DNA of 64,000 nt, taken from positions 1 through 64,000 of the forward strand of contig JAJQAG010000001.1 in the NCBI GenBank assembly GCA_021203905.1, written 5' to 3'. Below the pieces are notes generated by a model that was given only the letters and a program-made list of their open reading frames with translations, did no database searches and was not told where the DNA came from. The number at the start of each line of letters is the position of its first letter. Position 1 is the first letter of the stretch. Of the stretch, positions 41,427-49,833 are shown piece after piece. Position numbers and translations under genes: made by a program. This DNA is from Coprobacillus sp. (GTDB lineage Bacteria; Bacillota_I; Bacilli_A; RFN20; CAG-826).

Positions 41427-42260
41427 TTATTTCTTAAGGAGGGATTCTTCTTTCTTCGCAAGTTCATTGTTAAGAGAAACAGAATCAATGAGGAGTTGGA
41501 TAACTTTTTCAATATCACTTCCAGAAGTGTAGTCCGCTTTACAGATAAAGTTCACTCTTCCATCAGTGTACATTTGTTTAATTTCTTCATTGGGTGATTC
41601 ATCAGAGTAGACCGCAATAGCCTTACCGCCATTACGTCTTACAAGAGTCATACTTGCGGTGTCGGTCATTCCATCTCCAATATAGATGATATTGGTGTAG
41701 GGGACACGATATTTAGAGGTCTTTCTGTTAACGGAGTCATCATCTTTAATATCACTGACACCTTTAGCCACTCGAAAGATAAATTGTGTCTTTTGGGTGT
41801 AGTTCATTGCATATTTAGGCCAGACGGCATCTCCGTTGTGGTTGAAATAGTACTCGCATCCAAATAGTTCTGTGAATTCTTTAGCGATAGAACAACCCTC
41901 AACAATCTCTTTTGTGCCACTAGAGATGAGGTAGTGCTCTACCTTAACACCCTTACTTTCACCATACTCATTGATTCTCTTAAACCAATGGGTCACACCA
42001 GGGAAGTATTTGATATCCTTACCACAACTCATGAGGAATTCTTTATCCATCTTAATTCCCTTTTTATTAGCGTAGTGGATCATCATATACATATACGCTA
42101 AAATCTTCTCCATTCCTGTGCGATTACAGAACTTAGTGACCGCTCCCCAGAATTCTGCTGGGGTCATCCCTAATGCCGGGATAAAGGTATAGTTCTGCAT
42201 ATCTGTTGTGGAGAGAGTTTTATCAAAATCATAACAGAGTGCAACAATCGGTTTTGCCAT
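41427..42260 (-). CDS. HAD-superfamily phosphoserine-phosphatase-like protein
   Basis: 277 residues from the ATG at 42260 (GAGGCG 6-7 bases upstream). CYDFDKTLSTTDM is motif I with both catalytic Asp; HYLISSGTKEIVEG motif II; IYIGDGMTDTASM motif IV. Subgroup with a long helical cap (about 35-105). Substrate unknown. Stands alone between the S1/pgi operon and the divergent pepF. Confidence 0.88.
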   Translation of the reverse strand: MAKPIVALCYDFDKTLSTTDMQNYTFIPALGMTPAEFWGAVTKFCNRTGMEKILAYMYMMIHYANKKGIKMDKEFLMSCGKDIKYFPGVTHWFKRINEYGESKGVKVEHYLISSGTKEIVEGCSIAKEFTELFGCEYYFNHNGDAVWPKYAMNYTQKTQFIFRVAKGVSDIKDDDSVNRKTSKYRVPYTNIIYIGDGMTDTASMTLVRRNGGKAIAVYSDESPNEEIKQMYTDGRVNFICKADYTSGSDIEKVIQLLIDSVSLNNELAKKEESLLKK

Positions 42261-42383
42261 TATTTTCGCCTCAAATGTATTATCCCATAATTTGAAAAAA
42301 TAATCAAGAAAATAGGTTAATAAACGCCCGATATAACAAGTTATCATTTTTTAAGTAGGGGTTTTTGCATCCTAAAAGAATAA

Positions 42384-42402
42384 GGTATTTTATCTTAATA
42401 CC
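42384..42402. promoter_or_regulatory. Small inverted repeat upstream of pepF
   Basis: GGTATT and AATACC arms with a 7-base loop in the divergent gap. A TATAAT at 42447-42452 is the likely pepF -10. Confidence 0.3.
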
Positions 42403-42489
42403 CCACCTTTTAAATTGTCTTAGATTACATCGAAGGGAAAATTTGATATAATGAATTTGTAATTTTTATTAAATTAAGGAGAATTATAT

Positions 42490-44199
42490 ATGAAAGACAC
42501 ACCTTTAAAATTTGAAGAGTTCAAGGTTCATTCTTTAGCAGTGGATCATGTTGAACCCAAGATGGTCGCTCTTGTAAACGAATTGAAGAAGTGCGGTTCT
42601 ATTACCACCGCCCGTCTTGTCATCAAGAAGTGGAACAAGTTAATGGATGAAGTGGGTAACGATGTTTCTCTCGCAGAAGTCCTTTACACTCTTGATACCA
42701 CCGATAAGACAAACATCAAGAGACAAGAACAATCAGATGAGCTTGTTCCGGTCATTGAGAAGTACGCAAAAGAATTCCACACAGTCCTTCTTAAAGCCCC
42801 ATATCGTAAAGAGCTCACCAACGAAGTTGGTGAATACTGCATCAAGATGTGGGAGCAATCCATGAGAGTGATGGATGATTTCATTATTCCTGATATGGTG
42901 GAAGAGAATAAACTCGTCTCTGAATACACAGCGATATTAGCTTCCTCGCAAATTGAATTTAGAGGGGAGGTTCTCACTGTTTCACAACTTGGAAAATACA
43001 CCATCTCCCCGGATAGAGACACGAGAAGAGAAGCCTCTCTCCTTCAAGCTCAGTTCCTTGGAGACAACGAAGAGAAGATCGGTGAGATCTATGATAAACT
43101 CGTCCATCTCCGCACTGAGATGGCGCACAAACTTGGCTATAAGAGCTATACCGAGATGGCGTATGATCGCCTTGGTCGTACGGACTATGGTCCCAAAGAG
43201 GTCAAGGGTTATCGTGACCAAATCTATGACTCTGTTGTCCCCCTTGCCCAAAAACTATTCCGTACCCAGATAAAGGGACTCGGAATTAAGAATCCACAAT
43301 TCTATGACTACACTATTGAGTTTGAAAGTGGTAATCCTCGTCCTATTGGTAATAGCGAAACTCAAGTGGCCACCGCTTGCGGAATGTATGATGACCTCGA
43401 TCCTGAGATTGGAACCTTCTTCCACTTTATGGTGGATCATCATCTCCTCGATCTTGACGCCAGAGCGAAGAAGGGACCAGGTGGCTATTGTACTTACTTC
43501 CCAAAGTACGGCACTCCCTTTGTCTTTGCCAACAATAATGGCACTCAACAAGATGTCGAGACCCTCACCCATGAGATTGGGCATGCCTTCCAGTTCTATA
43601 CCTCAAAGAAGATTAAAGTTCCTGAATATCGTAACCCAACCTTAGAGACTTGTGAGATCCACTCCATGAGTATGGAATTCTTAACTTGGCCTTATATGGA
43701 TCGTTTCTTTGGGGATGACGCTGATAAGTTTAAATACACCCATCTTAAAGGCGCAATTACTTTCCTCCCCTATGGTGTCCTTATCGATGAGTTCCAACAC
43801 TGGGTCTACGCTAATCCTGATGCCACTCACGAAGAGAGATGTAAAGAGTTCAAGAAACTTCAAGAGAAGTATCAACCCCATCTCAAGTTTGAAGAGAGTG
43901 AAGTCCTTAATCATGGTGGGTGGTGGATGAGACAACATCACATCTTCCAGGCTCCATTCTATTACATTGATTACACCCTTGCTCAAGTCGTGGCCTTCCA
44001 GTTCTTAGCGGACTCTCAAAAGAACCCACAGAAGACCATTAAGAAGTACATCAAGCTCTGTAAGTATGGTGGTCGTTCACCCTTCACTGAGACTTTAGCA
44101 AAGAACCATCTCCGTAATCCTTTTGAGGAAGGAAACGTCGAAAAGTCCACCCGTCCTCTTAAGAAAATTCTTAATGGATTTGATACGACAAAGTTTTAA
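42490..44199 (+). CDS. pepF: M3-family oligoendopeptidase (PepF-like)
   Basis: 569 residues. LTHEIGHAFQFY is the HExxH zinc motif, and ETCEIHSMSMEFLTWPYM supplies the third zinc ligand. Cytosolic peptidase that trims oligopeptides. Matches the M3 oligoendopeptidase group of Firmicutes in size and order (N-terminal helical lobe, catalytic lobe from about 350). AAGGAG 8-9 bases upstream, TATAAT about 38 bases upstream. Followed by a terminator. Confidence 0.92.
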   Translation: MKDTPLKFEEFKVHSLAVDHVEPKMVALVNELKKCGSITTARLVIKKWNKLMDEVGNDVSLAEVLYTLDTTDKTNIKRQEQSDELVPVIEKYAKEFHTVLLKAPYRKELTNEVGEYCIKMWEQSMRVMDDFIIPDMVEENKLVSEYTAILASSQIEFRGEVLTVSQLGKYTISPDRDTRREASLLQAQFLGDNEEKIGEIYDKLVHLRTEMAHKLGYKSYTEMAYDRLGRTDYGPKEVKGYRDQIYDSVVPLAQKLFRTQIKGLGIKNPQFYDYTIEFESGNPRPIGNSETQVATACGMYDDLDPEIGTFFHFMVDHHLLDLDARAKKGPGGYCTYFPKYGTPFVFANNNGTQQDVETLTHEIGHAFQFYTSKKIKVPEYRNPTLETCEIHSMSMEFLTWPYMDRFFGDDADKFKYTHLKGAITFLPYGVLIDEFQHWVYANPDATHEERCKEFKKLQEKYQPHLKFEESEVLNHGGWWMRQHHIFQAPFYYIDYTLAQVVAFQFLADSQKNPQKTIKKYIKLCKYGGRSPFTETLAKNHLRNPFEEGNVEKSTRPLKKILNGFDTTKF

Positions 44200-44220
44200 A
44201 AAACAACGACAAAAAATAAA

Positions 44221-44247
44221 AAAGGAACCCACGCGGTCCCTTTTTTA
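44221..44247 (+). terminator. Intrinsic terminator after pepF
   Basis: AAAGGAACC/GGTCCCTTT stem with one mismatch, then six T. Confidence 0.75.
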
Positions 44248-44270
44248 TTTCTATTTAATGACGCTTTTTA

Positions 44271-44759
44271 TTAAATCTTATCCGCACGAAGGATGAAGTA
44301 ATTGATAATAGCGGATGCTCCAGTAAGGATGCAACAAATGTAGATTCCAGCGTTAGCGGAGAGCATATTGAGTTTCTTGAAGTTATCGTTGATTCCTGAA
44401 TAGAAGACACAGGTAAGAGCGACGAGAGCAAAACCAATAATCTCAGCGACCATTAAGGAGATGAAGACAATCTTCTCTGTCTTATAAGAATATTTGACAA
44501 AGGGAAGCGCCATCACAAGAGTGCCAAAAGCACTAAGGGTGATAAGCATATAACCCACAAAGACTGGCCACACACTTTTTTCTGTGCCAATCCCACTAGC
44601 GAAGAAGTATTCGTTCGCCGAGAAGATCTTATCTCCAGTAAGAGTCTTAAGATTAGGGAAGAACATCATAAGAGCGGCCACAAATAAAAGCACGGTGGCG
44701 ATGATCATCATTCCCACGCTGCTAAGACCGGAGGATTGTGTTTTCTTGTTATCTGGCAT
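44271..44759 (-). CDS. Four-helix membrane protein
   Basis: 162 residues. Membrane helices at about 15-34, 62-85, 94-116 and 132-156, with a short polar N-terminus. No recognised family. Convergent with pepF and followed upstream by a tRNA-Leu in the same direction. A weak GGTAAAG lies before the ATG. Confidence 0.7.
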   Translation of the reverse strand: MPDNKKTQSSGLSSVGMMIIATVLLFVAALMMFFPNLKTLTGDKIFSANEYFFASGIGTEKSVWPVFVGYMLITLSAFGTLVMALPFVKYSYKTEKIVFISLMVAEIIGFALVALTCVFYSGINDNFKKLNMLSANAGIYICCILTGASAIINYFILRADKI

Positions 44760-44823
44760 AATCTTTACCGCTTAATATATTACAATCAATCTTACTTTTT
44801 GACCATACTTTTTTTATAAGCAA

Positions 44824-44854
44824 TAAAAAAACGAACACAATTATCTATGTTCGT
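44824..44854 (-). terminator. Intrinsic terminator after tRNA-Leu(GAG)
   Basis: ACGAACA/TGTTCGT stem, then seven T on the minus strand. Confidence 0.8.
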
Positions 44855-44865
44855 ATTTCTCTTTT

Positions 44866-44951
44866 TGGTGCGCGAGATGAGACTTGAACTCACACTGGAT
44901 ACCCAATACGCCCCTCAAACGTACGCGTCTACCAAATTCCGCCACTCGCGC
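44866..44951 (-). tRNA. tRNA-Leu(GAG)
   Basis: 86 bases with CCA, acceptor GCGCGAG/CTCGCGC, long variable arm, anticodon loop TTGAGGG. It serves the CTC/CTT codons that are abundant in these genes. Confidence 0.93.
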
Positions 44952-45060
44952 AAAACTCTGATAATCATTTAATAACTTTTTAAGAGATAATTCAAGAATT
45001 ATATCTTTTATTCGTGAAGCGAGAAAAAAAGAAGACTATAATAAAATCGAGGTAAAAAAT

Positions 45061-45633
45061 ATGAGACCAATTTTAGTAGAAACTAGTGCGCGACATATCC
45101 ATGTCAACGAAGAACAATTTAAAATTCTCTGTGGGGCAGATGCCAATATTGAGGTGAGAGCCTATCTCTCTCAGCCTGGTCAATATGTCTCCACCACAAG
45201 ATTAGACATTGTGGGTCCAAAAAACACCATTCATAATGTCTCCATCCTTGGACCCTATCGTCCAGAAGCTCAAGTGGAAGTCAGTGCCACGGATGCGAGA
45301 ACTCTTGGAGTGAGTGCTCCCGTGAGAGAGAGTGGTGATATTAAAGGAAGTGCTCCTATTAAACTCGTGGGACCTTGTGGAGAGCTTGAACTCTCTGAAG
45401 GTTGCATCGTTGCTAAACGTCATGTTCATATGACCCCAGCGGATGCTGAAGAGTTTGGAGTGAAGAATGGAGATATCGTCTCCATGAAGGTCACCTCTCC
45501 CGAGCGTTCTCTTATCTTTGGAGACTGTGTCGTCAGAGTGAAAGATACCTTTGCTCTTGCGTGTCATATTGACACGGATGAAGCTAATGCCGCGGGACTC
45601 TCTGGTGAGGTCTACGGCGAGCTCATTAAATAA
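45061..45633 (+). CDS. pduL: Phosphate propanoyltransferase/phosphotransacetylase, PduL type
   Basis: 190 residues. ARHIHV near the N-terminus and AKRHVHMTP in the second half are the two zinc-binding His motifs of PduL, with GPYRPEAQVEVSATDARTLG between. No N-terminal encapsulation peptide, so it is probably a cytosolic enzyme converting acyl-CoA and phosphate to acyl-phosphate in fermentation, replacing the unrelated Pta. GAGGT 10 bases and TATAAT about 20 bases upstream. Followed by the metK riboswitch. Confidence 0.92.
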   Translation: MRPILVETSARHIHVNEEQFKILCGADANIEVRAYLSQPGQYVSTTRLDIVGPKNTIHNVSILGPYRPEAQVEVSATDARTLGVSAPVRESGDIKGSAPIKLVGPCGELELSEGCIVAKRHVHMTPADAEEFGVKNGDIVSMKVTSPERSLIFGDCVVRVKDTFALACHIDTDEANAAGLSGEVYGELIK

Positions 45634-45666
45634 TTGCCTGATATAGTTCTATATCATATAATATTG

Positions 45667-45825
45667 ATTAACTTATCAAGAATCTGTGAGTGGAAGTGAA
45701 AAATCACAGTAGCAACTCTTTAACAACAAAAGTAAGTGCTTCTTCTAGCAGACACCTAGTGTCTGAACGATAAGTTAGGACAAAAGACTTTTAAAGCCTT
45801 CCTAACTTGGAAGGCTTTTTTCTAG
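45667..45825 (+). ncRNA. S-box (SAM-I-like) riboswitch with terminator/antiterminator, metK leader
   Basis: P1 is closed by AACTTATC (45670-45677) and GATAAGTTA (45769-45777). Conserved S-box elements are seen in order: TATCAAGA, a CTGTGA/TCACAG stem, AGCAAC, AGTGCTTCTTCTAGCA (compare AGGTGCTAAATCCAGCA in yitJ), and a CAGACAC/GTGTCTG hairpin before GATAAG. The stretch between the P2 arms is much shorter than usual. Downstream, AAGTTAGGA (45772-45780) can pair with TCCTAACTT (45800-45808) as an antiterminator, or the terminator AAAGCCTTCC/GGAAGGCTTT with its T-run (45793-45821) can form. SAM should favour the terminator. Confidence 0.82.
45793..45821 (+). terminator. Riboswitch-controlled terminator of metK
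   Basis: AAAGCCTTCC/GGAAGGCTTT stem, TAACTT loop, and T-run; its 5' arm and loop are also needed for the alternative antiterminator. Confidence 0.85.
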
Positions 45826-45833
45826 GTAAGATT

Positions 45834-47018
45834 ATGAAAACATTATTTACATCTGAATCAGTCAGCGAAGGACATCCTGATAAGATCTGTGACCAGATTG
45901 CGGATCGAGTTTTAGATGCGTGTCTTAAATGTGACCCTAACTCTCATGTCGCCTGTGAAGTGTTGGCCACAAATAACCAGATATATCTCTCTGGAGAGAT
46001 ATCAAGTGAAAAGACACTTGATTTTGATATTAATCAAATCGTCAGAGACACGCTCCTAGATATTGGCTATGACCGAGAGGAACTTGGTACTGATGGCCAC
46101 ACTGTCGAAATCTTTAATCTCATCAAAGATCAGAGTAAGGAGATTAATGATGCGGTAGTTCATAACGACCTTGAGTCTCTCGGTGCGGGTGATCAAGGGA
46201 TAATGTTTGGTTACGCCACAAACGAGACCAAAGGTTATATGCCTCTTGCTATCTCGATCGCTCATAAGCTTGTGAGAGAAGCGACCAGAGTGAGAAAGAG
46301 TGGAGAGTTTAAAGGTGCTCGTCCGGATATGAAAGCCCAGGTCACTGTGGACTACACTGATCTAAAGCACAAAAGGATTGATACGATTCTTATCTCTTGT
46401 CAACACGAACCTGATATTGACCTTGAAGAGTTTAAAACCTATATCCATGATAAAATCATGGTCCCAGTAGCAAAGAGCTTTAAGATGAACACTGATTTTA
46501 ACTATCTTATTAATCCTAGTGGGAGCTTTACTATTGGTGGTCCAAGTGCGGACACCGGTCTCACGGGAAGAAAGACGATTATCGATACTTATGGAGGAAG
46601 CGCCGAACACGGCGGTGGTTCCTTCTCGGGGAAAGACCCCACAAAGGTAGATCGTAGTGGTGCGTATATGGCCAGATATATTGCTAAGAATCTCGTCGCT
46701 GCCGGAGTAGCGGATCGTCTCCTCGTCCAACTCTCTTATGCCATAGGAATTCCCTCTCCTATCTCTATTGGGATTAAGACTTATCACACTGCAAAGTATA
46801 GTGATGAGACCATCCTTGCGCTCATCGATCAAGTCTTTGATTGTCGTGTGGGTCTCATCATTAAACAATTTGGGTTAACCACTCCAACATTTAAGTATGC
46901 CTCTCTCTCTAATTATGGTCACTTTGGAAGACCAGATATCTCTCTTCCTTGGGAAAAGTTAGATAAGGTAAAAGAGATTAAAGACCTCCTTAAAAAAGAA
47001 GAGAAAATCAAAAAGTAA
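45834..47018 (+). CDS. metK: S-adenosylmethionine synthetase
   Basis: 394 residues from the ATG at 45834, preceded by AGGTAAG. SVSEGHPDKICDQ at the start, GAGDQGIMFGYA, and GGGSFSGKDPTKVDRSGAYM are the MetK signatures, all intact. Makes SAM from methionine and ATP. Expression is controlled by the upstream riboswitch, a feedback loop of the product on its own synthase. Confidence 0.97.
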   Translation: MKTLFTSESVSEGHPDKICDQIADRVLDACLKCDPNSHVACEVLATNNQIYLSGEISSEKTLDFDINQIVRDTLLDIGYDREELGTDGHTVEIFNLIKDQSKEINDAVVHNDLESLGAGDQGIMFGYATNETKGYMPLAISIAHKLVREATRVRKSGEFKGARPDMKAQVTVDYTDLKHKRIDTILISCQHEPDIDLEEFKTYIHDKIMVPVAKSFKMNTDFNYLINPSGSFTIGGPSADTGLTGRKTIIDTYGGSAEHGGGSFSGKDPTKVDRSGAYMARYIAKNLVAAGVADRLLVQLSYAIGIPSPISIGIKTYHTAKYSDETILALIDQVFDCRVGLIIKQFGLTTPTFKYASLSNYGHFGRPDISLPWEKLDKVKEIKDLLKKEEKIKK

Positions 47019-47115
47019 AATATTTTATTTTATGTCTTATAAATATAAAGGTATTTTGCTATAATAATGGTAGTACTTCCTAACCGACAATATTTGGAAA
47101 GGAGATATACTTATA

Positions 47116-47667
47116 ATGAAATACCAAATTATCGGAAAAAACATCGATATCACCGACTCGATTTCGGCATCGGTGGAAAAGAAATTATCTCGTTTGGAGA
47201 AATATTTCTCCAATGGTCAAGAGATTAATTGTCGTGTAGTGTGCTCTGTTCACCCTCCCAAACAGAGAGTAGAGGCCACCATCTACATGCCCCGCTTCAC
47301 CATTCGAGCGGAGGTCGAAGAGAACGATCTTTACACAGCGATTGATTCCGCTGTCGCGAAGCTCTCTGACCAGATGAGAAGATTAAAGACGAGAGCCCTT
47401 AATAGCAACAACAAGTTCTCGATCGGTGAGTCAATTATCTTTGACAATGTTGAAACTGCACTTAACGCTTCAAAAGACGACGTTGTCGTCAGAGCAAAAT
47501 CATATTATCTAGAAGCGATGAGTTTGGATGAGGCAATTGCGCGTATGGAAGCGCTAGGTCACTCGTTCTTCCTCTATCTAGATGCTGACGATGATCGTAT
47601 CTCCGTAGTCTATGTAAGACATGACGGTGGATATGGGGTAATTGAAGCGGAAAATCCTATTAAATAG
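47116..47667 (+). CDS. hpf: Long-form ribosome hibernation promoting factor
   Basis: 183 residues. N-terminal RaiA/Hpf domain (about 1-100, KYQIIGKNIDITDSISASVEKKL), a linker, and a C-terminal dimerisation domain (about 125-183, MSLDEAIARMEALGHSFFLYLDAD). The long form alone drives 100S ribosome dimers in Firmicutes. AAAGGAGATATAC precedes the ATG. The C-terminal YVRHDGGYGVIE ending is typical. Confidence 0.95.
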   Translation: MKYQIIGKNIDITDSISASVEKKLSRLEKYFSNGQEINCRVVCSVHPPKQRVEATIYMPRFTIRAEVEENDLYTAIDSAVAKLSDQMRRLKTRALNSNNKFSIGESIIFDNVETALNASKDDVVVRAKSYYLEAMSLDEAIARMEALGHSFFLYLDADDDRISVVYVRHDGGYGVIEAENPIK

Positions 47668-47690
47668 GTTGCCCACATATCGAAGTGGGT

Positions 47691-47718
47691 AAAGGTGTGC
47701 TCTGCACACCTTTTTTTC
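47691..47718 (+). terminator. Strong intrinsic terminator after hpf
   Basis: AAAGGTGTGC/GCACACCTTT stem, TCT loop, seven T. Confidence 0.93.
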
Positions 47719-47826
47719 AACTCCAGTAAAAAAGATTTCATAACAATGTATTTTTATGAAATAAAGTTTTTAAAATAATCTCTGGTTAAGTGTATAATCA
47801 TAGAAGCGCTTTATTAGGAGTTAGTT

Positions 47827-48681
47827 ATGAATAACACAAGTCAATATATCTTCCAACTCTATCACTATCTCTTAAACTTAAGAGACACTTTAGAGTTCTC
47901 CCTTGATCACCCTCACCCCCTTAATGCTTATGAGCAGAGAAAGAGAGTGTTAGAGATGGGTTTAGGGGAAGGAACCGCCCTAGGAAACTTCCTTAACACT
48001 AACGGAGAGAACGGAGATAAGATTAGAACCAATCTCCAAACCTTAGTGGATGACTTATATGGAGAGAAGTCCACAATCTTAGTTCCTGAGAAAGAGAATG
48101 TTAGAGTGGACTATTCACAAAATATTCATCTCTTTGATTTGGTCGTCGGTAATGCGGAAGCTTTAAGAGATATCATCTATGGCTATCTTAAATATGCGAG
48201 AGAACACAACGAACTAGAAGAAGATATTACCAACCTTGTCGCTATAGATGAGCACCTCTATCGAGTGGTCTTAGTGAAGTGTCTTCTCAATGAATATCAG
48301 AAGTCTTTCGCGGAATTCCAGAAAGTCATGGGGGAGAGTCAAGGAGCGCCCACTCCTCAATCGAACTACATTGTCTCTAATGAGCTCAATAAGATCGCGG
48401 GGATGATTCGTTTCTCAAGAAGTCACACCCACACTATCGATAATAAGACCCTTGATCATCTTGATAATGTCAATAAAGTCATCGAGATGTGTGAAGGAAG
48501 AAGAGAACGCCCTCAAGGAAAGAACTTTGGAGACCTCTTTAAAGAAGTCGTTGACACAAATGAAGCTCTCATTTCTGAGTTTGAACCCCAGTGGAGGGAA
48601 ATCTTTCAGAAAGTTTATAACCAAGCCGTTGAAGCGGAGAGAGTGAAACAATCTAATCCCGCTCCCGACACCACTGCATAA
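47827..48681 (+). CDS. Helical cytosolic protein of unknown function
   Basis: 284 residues, no membrane helix or signal. Mostly helical with many charged residues and long amphipathic stretches (for example LEEDITNLVAIDEHLYRVVLV); no domain recognised. AGGAG 6-7 bases before the ATG, TATAAT upstream. It is the first of a three-gene run: the acidic-repeat membrane protein starts 16 bases later and a TSCPD-domain gene follows. Confidence 0.7.
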   Translation: MNNTSQYIFQLYHYLLNLRDTLEFSLDHPHPLNAYEQRKRVLEMGLGEGTALGNFLNTNGENGDKIRTNLQTLVDDLYGEKSTILVPEKENVRVDYSQNIHLFDLVVGNAEALRDIIYGYLKYAREHNELEEDITNLVAIDEHLYRVVLVKCLLNEYQKSFAEFQKVMGESQGAPTPQSNYIVSNELNKIAGMIRFSRSHTHTIDNKTLDHLDNVNKVIEMCEGRRERPQGKNFGDLFKEVVDTNEALISEFEPQWREIFQKVYNQAVEAERVKQSNPAPDTTA

Positions 48682-48696
48682 CCCGAGGATAAACCT

Positions 48697-49512
48697 ATGG
48701 CAAAAATAAAAGATCCTGCTAAAAGTGCACAAAAAAAGAAAACCCGTCGTCCAGGAATAACCCTCTTTGAGATTACTTGGTACACCATTTGTGGTGTCGT
48801 TATGGCGTGGGGTCTTACCTATATGGTCCTTGGTCTCATCGCAGATTACACTGATATCTCTGGTTTAATCCGCTTCTCTGACACTATTAAGAGATGCTTT
48901 GGGATGAGCGCTCTCTATTGGGGAATTCTCATTCTCGCTATTGGAGCCATTGCTATTGCTATTGCTCTCTTATGTGTCGCGAGAGTGGTGGATAGAGAAG
49001 TAGAGAAGAAGTCTCGTCGTGAAGCAAGACTTGCTCACCTTAAAGAGCTTGAAGAAGAAGATCGTCTTGCTAGTGAAGCTCCTATTGTGGACGCAGAAAT
49101 TGAACCTGTTAGTGAAGAGGTTCCAGTAGAGGAGACAATTCCTGAACCAGTAGTTGAGGAAGCTCCTGTAGAGGAGGTTCCAACTGAAGAACCGGTTGTG
49201 GAAGAGACTTCAACTGTAGAAGCCCCGGTAGAGGAACCAGTTGTGGAGGAAGCTCCAGCGGAAGAGCCAGTTGTGGATGCTATAGTGGAGGAACCTACAG
49301 AAGAAGCCCCAGTAGAGGAGACAACTCCTGAACCAGAAGCTGAACCCGCCGTAGAGGAAACTCCAGTGGAAGAGCCGGTTGTGGAGATCCCAGTAGAAGA
49401 ACCAGTAGTGGAAGAGACTCCAGTTGTGGAAACCCCTGTGGAGGAGCCCACACCAGAAGTGAGTGAAGAAGCTCCCACTGAACAAGAGGTTACTAGCGAA
49501 GAGGAGAAGTAA
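48697..49512 (+). CDS. Two-helix membrane protein with a Glu/Pro/Val repeat tail
   Basis: 271 residues. Two membrane helices (about 24-50 and 68-93) then a Lys/Arg/Glu-rich helix and about 140 residues of degenerate repeats built on EEPVVEE/TPVEEP. The low-complexity tail is highly acidic and probably cytosolic and extended. It resembles the repeat region of the protein at 9976, though the membrane parts differ. No globular C-terminal domain follows. Function unknown; a scaffold or cell-envelope spacer is possible. Confidence 0.72.
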   Translation: MAKIKDPAKSAQKKKTRRPGITLFEITWYTICGVVMAWGLTYMVLGLIADYTDISGLIRFSDTIKRCFGMSALYWGILILAIGAIAIAIALLCVARVVDREVEKKSRREARLAHLKELEEEDRLASEAPIVDAEIEPVSEEVPVEETIPEPVVEEAPVEEVPTEEPVVEETSTVEAPVEEPVVEEAPAEEPVVDAIVEEPTEEAPVEETTPEPEAEPAVEETPVEEPVVEIPVEEPVVEETPVVETPVEEPTPEVSEEAPTEQEVTSEEEK

Positions 49513-49513
49513 G

Positions 49514-49783
49514 ATGCACTACGAGTATAAGACAAAAGGAACTTGCTCTGTGGTCATCTCCTTTGATATCGATGATGATATTATTACGAATGTGACTTTC
49601 ACTGGTGGTTGTCCCGGCAACACTAAAGGAGTAGCCGCTTTAGTGGATGGACAAACAGTGGAGTATATTGAGAGTAAATTAAAAGGGATCACCTGTGGGC
49701 CTCGTCCTACCTCTTGTCCTGATCAACTCGCTTTAGCGGTCAGAGAGGCTTATAACTCCCTCCATCATATAGATAATAATTAA
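49514..49783 (+). CDS. TSCPD-domain protein (TIGR03905 type)
   Basis: 89 residues from the ATG at 49514, inside GAGGAG-rich sequence right after the previous stop. GITCGPRPTSCPDQLALAV contains the TSCPD motif, and FTGGCPGNTKGV is the second conserved Cys motif. The domain occurs alone in Firmicutes and as a part of vitamin B12-dependent ribonucleotide reductase. Possibly zinc-binding; role unknown. Confidence 0.88.
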   Translation: MHYEYKTKGTCSVVISFDIDDDIITNVTFTGGCPGNTKGVAALVDGQTVEYIESKLKGITCGPRPTSCPDQLALAVREAYNSLHHIDNN

Positions 49784-49805
49784 TATATAAGAATAAGAAG
49801 AGAAT

Positions 49806-49833
49806 AAAAAACCAGGTTCAAACCTGGTTTTTA
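49806..49833. terminator. Bidirectional terminator
   Basis: AAAACCAGGTT/AACCTGGTTTT stem with A- and T-runs either side, between convergent genes. Confidence 0.9.

Noticed and set aside
41413-41535. Short plus-strand frame with a good AGGAGG ribosome-binding site
   Set aside because: About 40 codons, antisense over the 3' end of a conserved HAD gene, with no recognisable features; the AGGAGG is probably chance.
49035-49535. Long minus-strand open frame over the acidic-repeat gene
   Set aside because: It is the Ser/Gly-rich shadow of the repeats; no ribosome-binding site or promoter. The frame at 10455-11018 is the same effect.
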